DNA of 64,000 nt from Ascidia mentula. Taxonomy: Eukaryota > Chordata > Ascidiacea > Phlebobranchia > Ascidiidae. Shown here one piece after another: positions 44,378 to 58,900 of this stretch. The stretch is taken from positions 17,902,266 through 17,966,265 of the forward strand of contig OX387197.1 of NCBI GenBank assembly GCA_947561715.1. Reading direction: 5' to 3'. The notes beneath the pieces were generated by a model that saw only the letters and a list, made by a program, of their open reading frames with translations, made no database searches and was not told the origin of the DNA. A program made the translations under genes and the position numbers. How positions within the stretch are numbered: the first letter of the stretch is position 1; each line of letters starts with the position of its first letter.

Positions 44378-47312
44378 TTGGTTGTAAACATGGTGTATTC
44401 CATCAAAACCTGGACATCTCACTATAAACAATTAAATGTGAGAAAGATTGTACAAGACAACTTAGGTGGTAATGAAGTTAGTTTTCTGGAAATGGTTGGG
44501 GCATTGGAAGTGCTGGAAAAGTACGGCAAAAATTTGCTGAAAGAACCTCGACCTGCACAATGGAGAACCATTCGCTTATCAAACTCAGTGTTTCGAAGGA
44601 AAGTTGATCCAATGATGGGTTCAAGACAAATTCTGCAGCAACTTGGATATACTAAACCAATAGTTGACGGTTATTCATTTCCTCGTGATGTTTTATTACC
44701 CAATGTACGCAAAGTTATCTCAGTTACAGCAGATATTGTCCGATTAAAACTTGAATGTTTGATGATGCTCAGAGGTATTCATCCAAAACGCGAAATATTT
44801 GAAACTATTTTAAATCTGGAAGCTTCTTCCCAATCAACAAACCTGACTGCACCAAATTCACCACAGAGTGAAACCCAAAACGTTGAAACATCAAATGAAG
44901 TTCACTATGGAATAGATGATATGTGTGTGGTATGTGGACTAAAGGTAGCTGAATTCCAGTGCAATACATGCAACAAGGTCCAGTGTGCAGAATGTGATAC
45001 AATTTGGCACCAATCTCCTGCCCGAGTAAATCACAAGCGAATTAAATACAAGCCTGCAGGATCTGCAGAAGAAGCACCTTCAAGTTCATCAGAGATAGCA
45101 GATGTAACACCTGTTACTGATGCAAATACAGCAACTGATTGGGAAAAACGCATTTTGCAAATGGCAGAAACACTTTTGGATTTAAATGATACGGAAGAGA
45201 AAAAGCAACATCTTGTACGTTTTACCAGTTTAATCGATGAACAAATATCCAAATATAAGGATGGTTCCAGTAGGTTTTCTTCATTGCAATTATCCAATCA
45301 TTTATTGGAGCGAGCAAAATCTCTTGAAACTGCAAAGGAAGACCTGATCAAACTGGCTCTTGGAGACCAGGAAAGTTCCTCACAGACAGAGGATCCTGGC
45401 TTCAGTATAGATATTAATATTTCTGATGTTCGCGGTCCTTCATCATCTCATTATATTCCATCAGTCGTGTCGTTTCAGAGCTATCAGGAGGAAGGTTTAT
45501 TTCAAGGAGGTCAAAGTGGTGTGATTATTGCACAGATGCAACAATCTGTTTTTGAGCACACTGTAACAGAAACTGTGCAACAACCATCTACTAGTATTTT
45601 TCATGGCAATGCAATGACAATACAAGATATCCGTATGAAAACAGAACAGATAGATAAACAACTTCAATGCATTGAAATGATTGATATTTTAAGAGAAGCG
45701 GAAGGGAAAGGTTATAGCCCTGCAAATGCACAGTCTGTGCTGAACAACTATAACACAGAAACACATGGTAGTCTGCCAGGTTTCCTTTCAAAAGAATTAT
45801 ATGGTACAAAATTTCCTCCTGCAAAAGAGGAAATTGAGACAAACGGAAGATTTACTGAAGCTGCAAAGAGATTAGAAAAGAAGGGGGCATTTGCTTTGGA
45901 TTCTGATTGTGTTTCCAAACTTCAGGGATTTCATTCAAGATTAAACAAAAAGACAACACTGAGACTTTCAGATTTTTTGAAAATGGACACAATGTGGGCC
46001 CATCGAGCTTTAATAGCAATGTTTTCTGTGAAGTCAGAACCAGTAAGTAACATGATGCTTCTCTTGCTTACTCACTCCTGTGAGTCAGAGCCATTTTTAG
46101 CAACAACGATATGTGATTTTACTGATATATTTGAGGCTGCACAAGCTTTCCCTGAAAACCTTGACGGGGCTGTGAAATATCTTAAAAAGCAGTGCATGGT
46201 CTGTTTTGAAATGTTTGCTCAAAGCAAAGTTGAGTGCATGACCACATGCAGTGATAATGAGTGCAAGTAGTTACAAATGCTTGGAGTCATACTTGAGGCA
46301 TCAGATAAAGGAAGGCAACATTCGGGACATTGTTTGTCCAGACTGTAAAATGCCCGATATTGATGAGGATGAAGAAACAACCACAAACTACTTTAATTAC
46401 TTGGATGTTGTGGTTAGGACCAGGTTAGAAAGTGAAGTTCACACACTTTTTCAGCAAAAGCTTCGCGATCAAACATTGATGAAAATGCCCAACTTCAGGT
46501 GGTGTTCCCATTGCACCAATGGATTTTTGTTCGAGCTTGAAGAAACCACCTTGAAAATGGTCTGCACCTCATGCCAGAAGGCCACATGCTACAGCTGCAA
46601 AAAGAGGTGGGAAGCACAACATGAAGGACTGTCATGTGAGAAATTTCTCCAATGGAAACAGCTGAATGATCCGGATTTTCAAGCCGCAGGACTTGCTGCA
46701 CACCTAAAAGAAAATGGCATTGATTGTCCGACTTGCAAGTTTAAATATGATCTTGCCAAAGGGGGCTGCATGCATTTTAAATGTCTAATGTGTTCATTTC
46801 AGTTTTGCAGCGGGTGCAAAAATCCATTCAAACAAGGCAAGGTGTGCAACTTGCTTCCGTCGTGCCACAAAAAGGGTTTGCACGCTCATCATCCCAGAGA
46901 CTGTTTGTTTTACTTGCGCGACATGGACGCGGACCAACTTAAGGAAATTTTAAACGAATCCGAGATTGAGTTTGAAACTGAGAGTGTGGCAAGTGACTTT
47001 CCTTGTCAGGTTCGAGAACAAAAGGAAACGTCAACAGGATTAATAGACGACGTTTGTGGCCGGGACGTTCACAACAGCAACACAGGTTTATGTTCACTGC
47101 ACTATAAGGAGTACTTAGTAAATCTTATAAATAACAACAAATTGGATCCAGCATGTGTATTTTCAAAGGACGAGTTAATAACTTGTTTAAATCGTGTGGA
47201 AGGTACTGTACCGCAACAATTGACGACTCAATCGGATGAGGAGTATGTAAAATGTTTGTTGGATGAAGTGCGGCGGTTACCGCTGACTCACCAACTAGCG
47301 GGAAAGTCATAA
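44378..47312 (+). pseudogene. HOIP-like copy B, frameshifted in RING1
   Basis: Second copy of the RBR ligase. The first about 29 codons are replaced by the duplication junction; the first in-frame ATG is at 44390. An out-of-frame ATG lies at 44374. The frame ends at TAG 46268-46270 because two bases are missing relative to copy A just after NECK in RING1; the rest (RING1 end, IBR, RING2, LDD) continues open in another frame to 47312. If translated, the product would be PUB, zinc finger and UBA only, without catalysis. It is about 99.5 percent identical to A over the C-terminal third but much more divergent in two patches around PUB. Either a pseudogene or a non-catalytic decoy; expression would decide. 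Confidence 0.88.
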
Positions 47313-49874
47313 GACGTTGCAGAATTTTTTTCATTATTTTTAAATCGAGAACTGTACCGTAAAATAAACTTGGTTGTGGGTTGTTTTCTGAAATACTGTA
47401 ACGCGAAAAAACACGCACAAAACAGAAGTTATGGCGATATCTTCACGAAGCCCAGCGTTGCTTTCAAACTCCAGCCTTTGAGGTTTTGCAAACATACTCT
47501 ATGCGTTTTATCGAGCACTTTTCCAACCGTATGTAATATACGTTTTTCAACCATTTTCATTCCGATGTTAATTTGTCATGCTTTTATATTAGATGTAACA
47601 AATTCGATTTTTCTCCTTGCGCAATTACTTGTTACGCTCGTTTAATTTTTGTACTACGGTTTATATGACTGAACTTTCAGTAGCCTATGCGGCCACTGCT
47701 GAAAATTAGTTGCTACGTGACACTTTCAGCGTACCATCCGATGTTTTTCATTCAAAACAAAAATTTTTTTGTGCCATACTAAATCGAAAGCATGTCATTC
47801 TTGCGCAGAAATTATGGCTTGAAAAAACGCAAAACTGTTTATTGTCTTACTTTCTTGCAGCGTTTCTTCTGCTGACAAAGGAACATTGCTTTCTGGAGTC
47901 TTGGGTTTAATAAATAGGATTCAACGTGTTTTTTTTTGCAAAATTTAACCTTGAATTATTAATCGTATGTGGAAACTCCTCTAGTTCTCCGCAACCGGTG
48001 TACCGTGATGTGATTAAGGTGTTTCGCATTAGCATAACTAAACATTTGTTGTGGATTTTACCGTTATGCAAAGTTGGACATTTGAACCAAACTCTTGCTA
48101 GACGACCAACTGCGCAGGTACATTATTTAATTACGGCTTGGAAAATTTGCACTTTAAAAGCCTGTAGTTGCGTTAAGTAGGTGTATCTTGAAGTTTGTAA
48201 GTGCGTCGTTAGCGTAAAAAAGGTTGCTGCTAAGCACTGCTCATGTGTGAGGTAAACTTTCAGCGTGATCAGAATCCGCGTGCAGATCTTCATGATTTGA
48301 AAAACGGATGTTAAAGTAGAATCATAATATTCCATATCACGTCACAAAAATGTCGCTAGTGTACAACAGACGATTTGGCGGTTACCTGTGATATCTGGAT
48401 AATTTTAAGCTTCGAACTAAGAAAAAGTTGCTTGATGTTACAAAGAATTATATAACTTACAAAAAAGTTAAGGAAGGTTTCATTGAAAATAACAATGAAA
48501 ATATCTGCACTTTCATTTTTAAATTGTGTAAATGTTTTTGACCGAATAACTCCAATCCTGTTTTCTAATGCTTAAAGTTCATATTTTTCGTTGTCGGTAC
48601 CCCTTGTGAAATAGATGTTAGCATTTTCCAGTTACCATGTCTGCATTTTCCAGTTTTCCGTGTCTGTACAGCAATTGCGTAAGTTTTGATCTTTATGCGA
48701 ACATACAGCATGTCGCAACCTCGCCACCATGCCCGCAGGAACTCACGCTATTGACACTTCCATACATTTATTGCGCGAAATTTTCCTGTATATTCACACC
48801 ACACGCTTTCCTGTACACGTCATTAAACAAATAAAGAACTAGGGTACCCGTGAACGCACGCAGCTACGCACCAAACTGTGATAAAACAAACCCTGTCAAT
48901 TGTTTTTTCGGACATTATTAGGAAATTGGTAAATCATATTCTGAACCAATTTACCAAGAGTCCTAACTTATTCTTAGTATAAGTTATATGCATGTAGTGT
49001 GGAATGCAGAAGCAAGCATAAGTTTCATTGCCAGTAATAAACGGGTTTAAAACAAAGTCGTTTCGTTAACAAGATGTGGCGGTCAGAAGAAAAAAAACAT
49101 TCTTATTCCTCTTAATTTGGTCAATTTGTTGTTTTTATATAGCACAGAATAAAAACTTCGCGTGTTCCGTCCTTCTCATGGGTGGCGCAAGCGATCCGTG
49201 GCGAATTTTGTTATTTACGCTTCGGTGCCGTCGGCTGACTGGTTTAAAGTCCCATTTTTTCTTCCAGCCATTGTTCGGCATCTGTCGGGTGTCGGCGCCG
49301 AGGAGAGTGCGATTGTTCGTGCTGAGAGCGAATAATAATGAGACGATTTTCGTAACAGACCGAGAGGAGATAGTGTTTTGGTCTGCAGCATTCTTTGCTG
49401 CACCTTGTATAGAGTGCATAGTATGTAGCCGACGAAGTTTAAGGCTTATACAACTTGCTTTTGTTGTCGGTCGACGAAGTTCGACCCTGTCTGGAGATTA
49501 TGTATCAGAAGAGTGCACTTTCTTTCATGCGCATTGAACGACCGTTCGTTAACTGTTGTAGAATTATAAAAGGAGAAGCCCAAATAAAACCTTCACAGAA
49601 TAATCTTATTTTGCCATTGAATGTTGTTCAGGGATGCCAGGGAACAATTTTGTGGGGTTAAGTTAAGTGTAGAAGTAACGGTCAAACATATTTTAGAGAA
49701 ATTCATAGAACAGCTAAAATGTATCAAAATGTTCTGCATTGGTTTTCTCTGCTTGTATGAAATGAATAAGTGTTGGTAACCTAGGTGAATCGCGACTGCC
49801 GTTTTGGTACAGCATATTTGTCTGTGTTTCAGGGAAAAGTATTTGTTTTTTTTAAGACTTTCTGGTTATGGTAG
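44378..49874 (+). repeat. Tandem segmental duplication, unit B
   Basis: Direct repeat of unit A, joined head to tail at about 44374-44380, where the sequence reads from the 3' flank straight into TTGGTTGTAAAC of the HOIP-like coding region. It holds two stretches of about 110 and 95 bases (near 48297-48405 and 49219-49318) that A lacks. Confidence 0.9.
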
Positions 49875-49942
49875 CAAGTTAATTCAATTTTAGTGGATTA
49901 CTACAAGTCACATTAAGTTGGCACATTCATGTACCAAGAAAA
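47313..49942. other. Region between HOIP-like copy B and receptor phosphatase gene
   Basis: Non-coding second copy of the duplicated flank. The last 68 bases before the phosphatase start codon are unique. The promoter of that gene should lie inside or next to the duplicated sequence. A TTTCAG|GG string near 49832 is a possible 5' UTR acceptor. Confidence 0.5.
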
Positions 49943-52900
49943 ATGGAATATGGGATTGTAAAAGCACTTTGGATAGCCAACATTATTGTTGCAGTGTTGC
50001 TGAAATGTTCCTATGCATCATCCTTGGCGTTAGGTAAGTTTTGACATGTGGAAAAATATTATCATGCCTTTATAAATATCATGTCTGATGAGGTCATAAA
50101 TAGCTGTTTGTTGTGTCACTAAGCTATGCGATATTGTTTAAGTAAAAATCGGCAATGGAATGGAAAATCTGAACGCGGGCTATTTGCGTCAAACTCCTTG
50201 TTTGTTGCTTTGTTTGGTGTCTTTCCCCGAGATGTTCTTCATAAACCCAACAGATTGTGCAAAGACAATGCAGCTGGGACGTCTTTTGTTGTGACTTGTC
50301 AGTGCATTTGTGGCCGAGGGATTAGTGCGTCACATGAAAGACATTTTCGGCTTTTCCCTAATTGTACCAGGCGAGTTGAAAAGAAAAGTGGGCGCAAGTC
50401 GCTAAGATATTCCGGTTGCCTTCTGTTTGAACAACTGCTCTTTGTGCGAAAGCGTTCGCGCAGTCTGCCACACTTTGTGCCATGTCCGCATTGGCTGATA
50501 TCTTGAGATAAAATTGGCATGCAAAACGCTGCGAAACCGGAAACACTAACATGCGCGTCCACGTTTGAAAAACTCCTCATAAACCGTTTTACAAATTAGA
50601 CAATGATGAAAAGCCTAATCGAGGAAGCTTTTGGGATATATTGGCCGACTATAACATTGGTCATCATGGTACTGTAAGTATTCCGATTGGCCGCAATATC
50701 AACCAATTCGTACAACGACTGCGCGTATTTTGTGTGCACTCGCCCTGGGGCCATCAGCAGGTTTGCGCGTGGAAATGCTACACCCGAATGGGCCATCATT
50801 AAATCGCCACTGAAAGACGTTTCTTGTTACAAATGCTAGCCGTCAATAACAGGCTTCGCAGTCTGCATTTACATCTGGGACAACACATTCTGACTATCAT
50901 TTTTACAGCATTCCTTACCCAATTCCTAGGCGCCCCCGAATGTGGCCCTGGTTTGGACAGCATGCTCCTTTCATTGGCTTTTGTCCCTCAAAGAGCACTT
51001 CAGTTGTCTTAATGGCTGGGGGACTGACCTAGATACTTAATATTATGCCTTTGTTTTAATATGGGTTATATTTCCCTTCTTAAATAGGCTTCTCTTGTGA
51101 TTTCTGTGTTGTGGTTTGTGTAGGTTCATTGCTTGCAAATATTGTGGTTCACTTCCTAATGTATGTTTGGTATTTTGCGCATCAAATCTTGCTCCAATAT
51201 ACACAAGTTATCCATAGCAATGGTATAATTTTGCACTTGGATCAGAGGAGATTTACTTTGTAAATTATCTGCATAGTTTCCCAAACAAAAATTGGTGTTA
51301 AACTGACATAAACACATACCAAGATTGTTGTCATTAACTTTTCTCTGTTGTTGGCAGGCTCCTGTAATTTTGAAGGTCGAGACCCACTGTGCAGCTATCA
51401 GCAAAGCCATGATGATAATTTTGACTGGCAACTTGAAGATGATGGAAAAGGAGGCCACTATATGCAAGTGCAGACACAAAAGCACACTGTTGGTCAGACT
51501 GCCAAATTGACAAGTCCTGAAATAAACCAACAGGTCTGTAAGAAATACTGATTTCAAACTGGGATTGTGCATTATTATTATTATTACCTGATGATTATGT
51601 TGATCTTTATTTCATTTTAAACAATTCAAAAATATCTTTCAGTTTTTGTGGTTTGGGTATATATTAATAAATATACTTCAGTAGGAATGCCAAGTCTTTT
51701 ATTGTGTGTTAGCAAGGAGAGTAATTTTCCATTCAAATGCTTGGTAAAATTGCTGACTTGCTATTGTTGTTGTTCAAAGGGCACTCATTGCTTTTCCTTC
51801 AATTTCGCCAACAAAGAAACCGTGGCGAAAAGAAATGACAATGACACTTCAGGTTCAACCAGTCCTCCTGGCAAACTCAATGTGTATGTGCTAGATGAAA
51901 CAAATAGCATAGACAAGCACCCTGTGTGGAGCAGCCCAGAAAAACAATACACCAGCTGGCAGCGAGTATTTCTTGCTCTTAGTCCCCAAGGCTACCAGGT
52001 GACTTCATGGCAATTACATCTGAATGACGCTGAATTTTTCACTGAATTGCCTGATAAATTATTAACCCCATGTGATATGCTTATGAGCACTAAGAATACC
52101 TTCGACAGCATGTATATATGAAGCGTCTAAAAATAATTGTATATCATATTAAGCATTGTACAGTTGGTGTTAAACAAATGCTTTATATTTAGGTCCAGTT
52201 TGAAGCTGTGGTTCGGTCAACAAGACCTGGCCAAATTAGCCTTGATGATATTGAAGTGAGTTCATCCGCATGTGGTAAGTTTTGATTCCCCTGTGTCTAT
52301 TCACAGATTTTTTTGCCAATTATTAACCCTGGTACTCTGTTAAAGAATCAACCCCACATTTTCTGCGATTGGGCGACAAAGAAGTCAATGCAGGCCAGAA
52401 TCAGACATTGAAGTGTTTATTGTGGGGTTATTCGAGTCCAAAAACACGGGTTGAACTCCAAAGGTCCTCTGGGGAACTATTTCAACCATCATCAGTGCAA
52501 GAATACGATGACCATCTAAGTGTGATGTTTAGGTATAAACATTGTGATTTTCCCTAATAAGTAGTAACAATGACAAATTAACTCATGCCAAAAATTTACA
52601 GTTTTTCAAATGTGAATACCTTTGATGCTGGCTACTACAGATGTGTTTCTGGCAACGAAACAAGCGTTGGGGTGTCCAATTTCGCCAGGCTGACAATCAA
52701 AGGTTCGTCATTTAACGGCTTTGTAACGTAGCTTCGGCATATGATTTCTTCCTACACAACAACACTTGAATTATATAGCACAGTGTATTGTCTGACTTAC
52801 AATACTATGTATTCTGATATGTTTCACAATTGTTTTCTGACTCTGCTTCCATTATGTAGAGCTTTAGGCTAGTTAATGGTTTCCGGTGCCAAAAGAAATG

Positions 52901-55900
52901 ACCTTTTTTAATGTTTGCCCAAATATTGTGAACTTGCTTTACCATTTTTATGTGATTTTAGTCCCCCCAACTCCTCAAAAGGCACCAAAGGTGGACAACC
53001 CTGGAGCCAACAATTTACAAATAGCCCTGAATGCCGACAACTTCACAGGAGATGGTCCAGTTGTGCAGAAAATTCTACATTACAGGCCTGTGGATGGTGA
53101 CTGGTCAGGTATGTCAATTTCACTGGATTGTCAGTCATGTAAATTTGTCTAAAAACACTGGTGTACAAATTTTGTTAAAAGAAAATATTCAAACAATCAT
53201 AGGTATACATATGGGAGTTATTCCAAGTATATATAATAGTAAATCTGAATTTTTGAACTGGTATTTTTCTGCTATTGGAACAGTGAGTTCAGGTAAGGTG
53301 GTTTGACGTCACTCCACATTCTTGTGAATTGTTTGACGCACGTTTAATGCATGCCTCACCTTCACCAGAACCAAGTTCAACGTTTAAACAATAGTTAGCA
53401 GTGTTTCATGAATTTCTACTTAATCAAATCACATTTGTTACTGCTGCGTATTGTTATCAGTGTGCTGTTAGTTATTCTGCGCTTTGCAACCGACACGTTT
53501 GTTCAGTAGGGTCAGTACAGTGTCATTCTTTGCTCGTTGGTAAATCGAAAGCTGTTCTGTCATACGGGTTCTGCCTCGCGCGTGTCTTGTCTAACATCGG
53601 CGCCCACATAAAGTCCTGTGTTTGTTCAAGACCTAAAATCCTGTGGCGCGCAGTTCATCAGATCTGTAATGTCTCTCTATGTACAGAGCCCCTGTACGTG
53701 TTATTCACGTTGCGGTGCGGAGTAAGATCTGTACTCACAGTATTCTTAAGTCGCGCCCAGTCAGAAATTTCAATTAACAAACCCAAATCAGCTTATGACG
53801 TGTTGGACGTCCTCGCCAGAGCGGAAATTTCGGTTACCTGGCATGTTGAGCGTTTACTTTCTCAAAACAGCTGCGATGTAATAGGATGTTGGCTAGGATA
53901 TAGGTCTCGTAAGTTTAACACTGTGTTTTGTTAAACGAACAAGTGACCGCATTTTAATATAACTGAACCCACGACAGACGGCAGGCAGCCGGCCACCGCA
54001 GTCTTTTCTTATTCCGTGTCCCGTGATCTTCCCCTTTATTTGTTCACTGCGAGACAAGCGTACGCCCACGAGCTGATCAAGCTTATGTGATATTTGCTGT
54101 TGCTCCATGCCAGAGCGAGGTCGGATCGTTAATAAGTAACACGGCCGAGTTCATTGTTGGCAATTGTAATCGACATTTACAATATAGTGGCGTTGCACAA
54201 TCAAACCAAATACTCAAGTTCAAGGTAAATTGACAATATCTTTTGAAATCCAGACGTTCACCACATCACTACAAACCAGTACAGCCTCTGGCACCTACAA
54301 CCAGACACTCGGTATGAACTTTCAGTGACGCTGGTGCGGGGTGGACCCGGGGGCGACGGCCCTCCGGGCCCCAAGACCCTCATCAAGACGAAATGTGGCT
54401 CACCGGCCCGATCGGTTGGCGCTGTCAAACTGGAACGTCTTGGTTCGGATAAAATCCGCGTCAAATGGGCGGTAAGAAGTTTTTAATTGCTGTTTTCTGT
54501 TTGTGTATCCCGGAAATATACAAAATAAAGAATTTGGGATTATGGTTAGTTGCTGTCGGTTTACTCAAGATATGTAAACGCCGTCAACGACCACGTTCAA
54601 ATGCAAAAAGTCGGCTGAACTTGTTTTCGAATGTTTCGGGTACCTTTTAATTAGTACAAGCAGCTTTTTATGATTGTTGGGTTATTTTATTTATTTCGGC
54701 CAAATTGTGTCTATATATCATTGCTTGGCTCTTTATGTTGTCGCTTTCGTCTGAAATATTCATTGAAGAATTCTCAACAACTCGACTGCTTATTCTCAGA
54801 TCCCAGACATCAGCGTTGCGCAATGCCGTCGTTTCTCGTTTATGGTGAAGTACCGAAAGCGGTCGGATAACGAAACTGTAGCGGGAGATGTGCAACTTGC
54901 CGAGTATGAAACCATTCCTGCTCAGGTAAACCAACTTTCAAAATAGCTTCAAGTTATTTACATATAACAGAACTCGGTCAATGGAAATGTCAACTATTAA
55001 TTATGTGTTGTTTTATTGTTGGAGACAACTTGGAGCGTAGTTGTCTTGTGATGGAATGTATCAAAAAGTGCACGATTAAGATTTTAGGAATTTCCGTACT
55101 TGTTTCCGTATCCAAGCATTTACAAAATCTCTTGGGAGTTTTTAATGTTCATTTTTGTCATCCTTTCGTGCCAGTTTCCACTCCGACCCTCCGTCTATTC
55201 CCGCATGACTTCTGTCCCTCCCGCTGGCAAAGTCGTGACGAATTTTTTCTCACAGCGTCACAATAAACGCACACAAACCGGCGTCCCGACGTCCTTGGGG
55301 AGGAAAATTATTCCCTGTGCGTTCCCAATTTTAAACGCAAATGTATTACGGACAGGGAGAATTATGTGTCAAAGCACTTTGCAAAACCAGGAAGTCTCAG
55401 AAAGTCGCAGTGGCGAATAATATGTATATCATGCCCAAGTCAGTATTAGTCAACTACGCCAATACTGTCGTTACACAAATCCGAAACACTAAATGGTAAC
55501 AATTACCAATATACTGGTCCTTGTGCACTGATGAGGAACCAGAATCTAACCGTATAAAAATGCATATTTTTTTGCAGCAAAATCGTAACGTGGTGATGTT
55601 GCGCGGACTTTCCCCCTATACATTGTACGGCATCAAAATCGAACTGAGCAACATCATCGGCTCTCAAGAGACTGGGGAGTGGACCGTAAGGACTCACGAA
55701 TCTGGTAAGAACCGACCACCTCAAGGCCACGCTCAATTTGCACCTGCATTGGTGGCCCAATCATAACGTTTGATCCGAGAACAAAGCCATGTTACAGGTG
55801 GCCTTACTGTGTGTATTACATTAGGTTCAGCGGGGCGTAAAGTAATTTACAACGTCATAACCCGGTTACATTGAGATACGTTGTAGCGTTATGTTGTATA

Positions 55901-58900
55901 ACGTTAGTCTTGATTGGCGTAATCCCAACTTAATACAGTGTGTTTCACTTTTCGATTTTTATTTAAAAGCAGATTGTTTGGCAAATACCCAACATATCGC
56001 GTTTCATTGATAGAGTTTCTGGTTTTGAGGTGAATTCCATTAACAATGCATTTTGGCATTCTGTTGACAAATTGCTTTAAATTGCTTGTAGCTCCCGGAC
56101 CAGTGCCACAGGATTCGTTCCGTGTTGTCCACTCCAACGAAACGACGATCACTCTGGTATGGGATGAACCCCTTCAACCGAACGGGAAACTGCGCAGTTA
56201 CAACGTAAGTCCCGGTATTTTGTCCATTCCACGTTGTATACAGGATGGTTGAGTGTTTGAACGCATATATATTTATATGTATTATGTACAGCATACATAC
56301 CAAGGATAAACGCACCACTGACCAACGGTTTATACCAAGGTTTACAGTTTAATGTTTATTAATTTGTAGTGTCTGAAACAGGGTAAAAAACCAGAAACTA
56401 ATGCTTTCGCGACGGATCCCGCCGTAAAATCAGCCCCGTCGGTTTCATTACCCAGACAAAAACCCTCTGGTGACCCTGACGCCTCAAATTTGATGGTAAA
56501 TTTCACGCCTCGACCGTTAGAGCCGCAAATTTCTGTCGATCTTCTTCGTCTGGTTTCCTTAACTCTTATCAACAGTGCGCGACAGTGCATAGTGTAGTCC
56601 ACGTGTGGATGCAAAGTTTGTTCTGGAAAGCCGGGGTGATCAGTTTCTCCATGCCACGTGCGAGACTAATTATCCGCAGAACTTCGGGGTTCGAACTGTT
56701 TTATGTCTATACTCCACAATTCCTGTGGTTTGGTCACCGCTTTCACTTACCTTTATGCATTTGTACAAAGAATAGATTGTTTGCTGTCTGCACTTTGAGA
56801 TTGAATATTTCGCTGCATGCCTGCATCCCCCTTATTCTTCACCAGCTTGAATATCAGACTTTATTTTGAAGATTCTGCGAATGATTGACAAAAACCCTAT
56901 GAGATTACGGTTCGAAGCGAAATAGCCCCAATATCACATATATTGAAGCGAACGACAACAACCCAATCCCTAGCAATCCATCAATATGTCGTGGATCGTC
57001 TGTAATCTCATACGCTAAGCAGTGTGGAGACCCCGAGACTGGGCGCACGTCAAGTACGCGTCAAATATTAGTCTGCCCACTTCAAAGCACCGACCCTGGG
57101 TGTAGGTTTATTATATACGCTTAAATGAGCGTGTGCGTTGTCGCACCAAAGGCTTCGCTCTGCCAAGTATTGTGGTGAGTCCTCACAAACGCGATGCGCA
57201 AATTAAACTTCACGCTTCAGTAGATTCCAAGTTTGGTCGTTGGTGGTGCAAATAGCGCACTCGCTTCGTACGCAATCAAATGCCCCTCTCCCGCCGCTAG
57301 TCGCGTATAATAACCTCCAAACATCCATAAACTCTCAATTAAAACATTCCGTCTGACACCGCGGGCACATTATTGAGTGTTGAATGAGGGGTTGTTGCCT
57401 GAACAGTGGTCGCTGGAATTTTACAACCTAAATTTTATTTGAGCCCGACCTATGAATTATATTATTATAAACTATGATTCCATATCAATGTACACCGATA
57501 TCCCATCGCACTCTGTGTGCGCGTATATCATTTCCAAACACTATCAACTTTCTACGAGAGCAATTATCAATAAAACGACAATTTTAAGCTTCACCCTCTT
57601 ATTTTCCCGCAGGTGCTTTACAAAGCGATCAGTTCCAACGACCCACACATGTCCATCGAAAATGAAACCGGTTTCAGGGAGGTCGAGGTCACTGGGCGCC
57701 GAGTGACCCTCGCCTTGGCGCCAGGCACCAGCTATTTGTTTCAAGTCCGAGCCAAAACATCAGCCGGAACGGGCCCCATCACCGAGACCACTGCTTCAAC
57801 GTCAATCGCAGGTTAGTGTGTGGTAATAATCCGCTTTTATGATGTCACAATGCCTATGAGAAGGGCTCTGAGTAGATTGCGCCATGTTTGTACAGTCCCG
57901 AGGGTCGTTAGGTAAATTTGTATAGTCGTACGGTGAGGGCAGACAAGCGCATTCACGGTACCAGAAACTGTTCCCGCACTCCATTATAAAACATAATATT
58001 TGGCGCTTGTTGGGTTTTAACTCTTTCTATTTTCTTGTCACATTTGTCGAAAGTTCAGTTATTTTGTTATGTCTTATTATTCTCAAAAATAATAACTCCC
58101 ACATCATTTCACAAAATAGCATTCAAAGCAATGTTTGAGGCCTTTCCATGGAACTTCTAGGTATTTTTTGACCAATTCGCACCGATCCCAACGCTTATTT
58201 CACTGGTTGTGATTCTCGTAGTTTACTTTCAAACATCGGATTGTTTGCGTGTTTTGAACGCACGCGCATCGTGTCGACCAGCGCATAGTTCTGGCACACG
58301 TTTTCCCATCGAACTCGGCCCTCTTAATCGACCGCATAGCTCCAGGCGAGATTCGTAAGCCGGCGTCATTCAAACGGGCGGTGAAGAGGCCACGTTTTAA
58401 TGCCAGCAGTTTAAATGCCGCTAGCCCTTCCCTAAACTGTTTGGGTAAACTAGCTCAAGCGTGATGGCGTGATGGGTTGTGCGGCTTGGCGTAATAACAA
58501 GTGATTGTGTTGTAAGCTATCTAAAAACCTAAAGTCTGGGCCATTTTTGTGTAAAGCAGCAGTTAACGGTCTGGCGAGTTTATTTTGCATTTAATGTCAC
58601 TGTATGGTCATTAAAATGTATTTGGGTGAATTAGCAGGACCTTTGCTTGCAAAAATGATGATTGTGGCTAAACAAAAGCATAGAAAATCGTACTATAAGA
58701 TTGCCAAGCTTTCGTGGCACGCTCAGTTGACCATGAAAATTGCCCGCTTCTGGGCATGCTTTCAAACAAAACCACCGACTTGGCGACCCACCGTTGCTCG
58801 TATTCGCCGCCGCATAAAACGATACCCCCGTCCTTCGTGATAACAATGCACCAAAACGATCGTTTGCAGTTGCGCACGTGTGAAATAGCACCGTTAGATC

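Noticed and set aside
50126..50506. 126-codon open frame in intron 1 of the receptor phosphatase gene
   Set aside because: No domain, and an overlapping frame of similar length on the other strand suggests chance.
53401..53934. 177-codon open frame in an intron of the receptor phosphatase gene
   Set aside because: No recognisable domain, low-complexity Cys/Val/Leu composition, and it lies between well-defined exons. Could be part of an unrecognised repeat.
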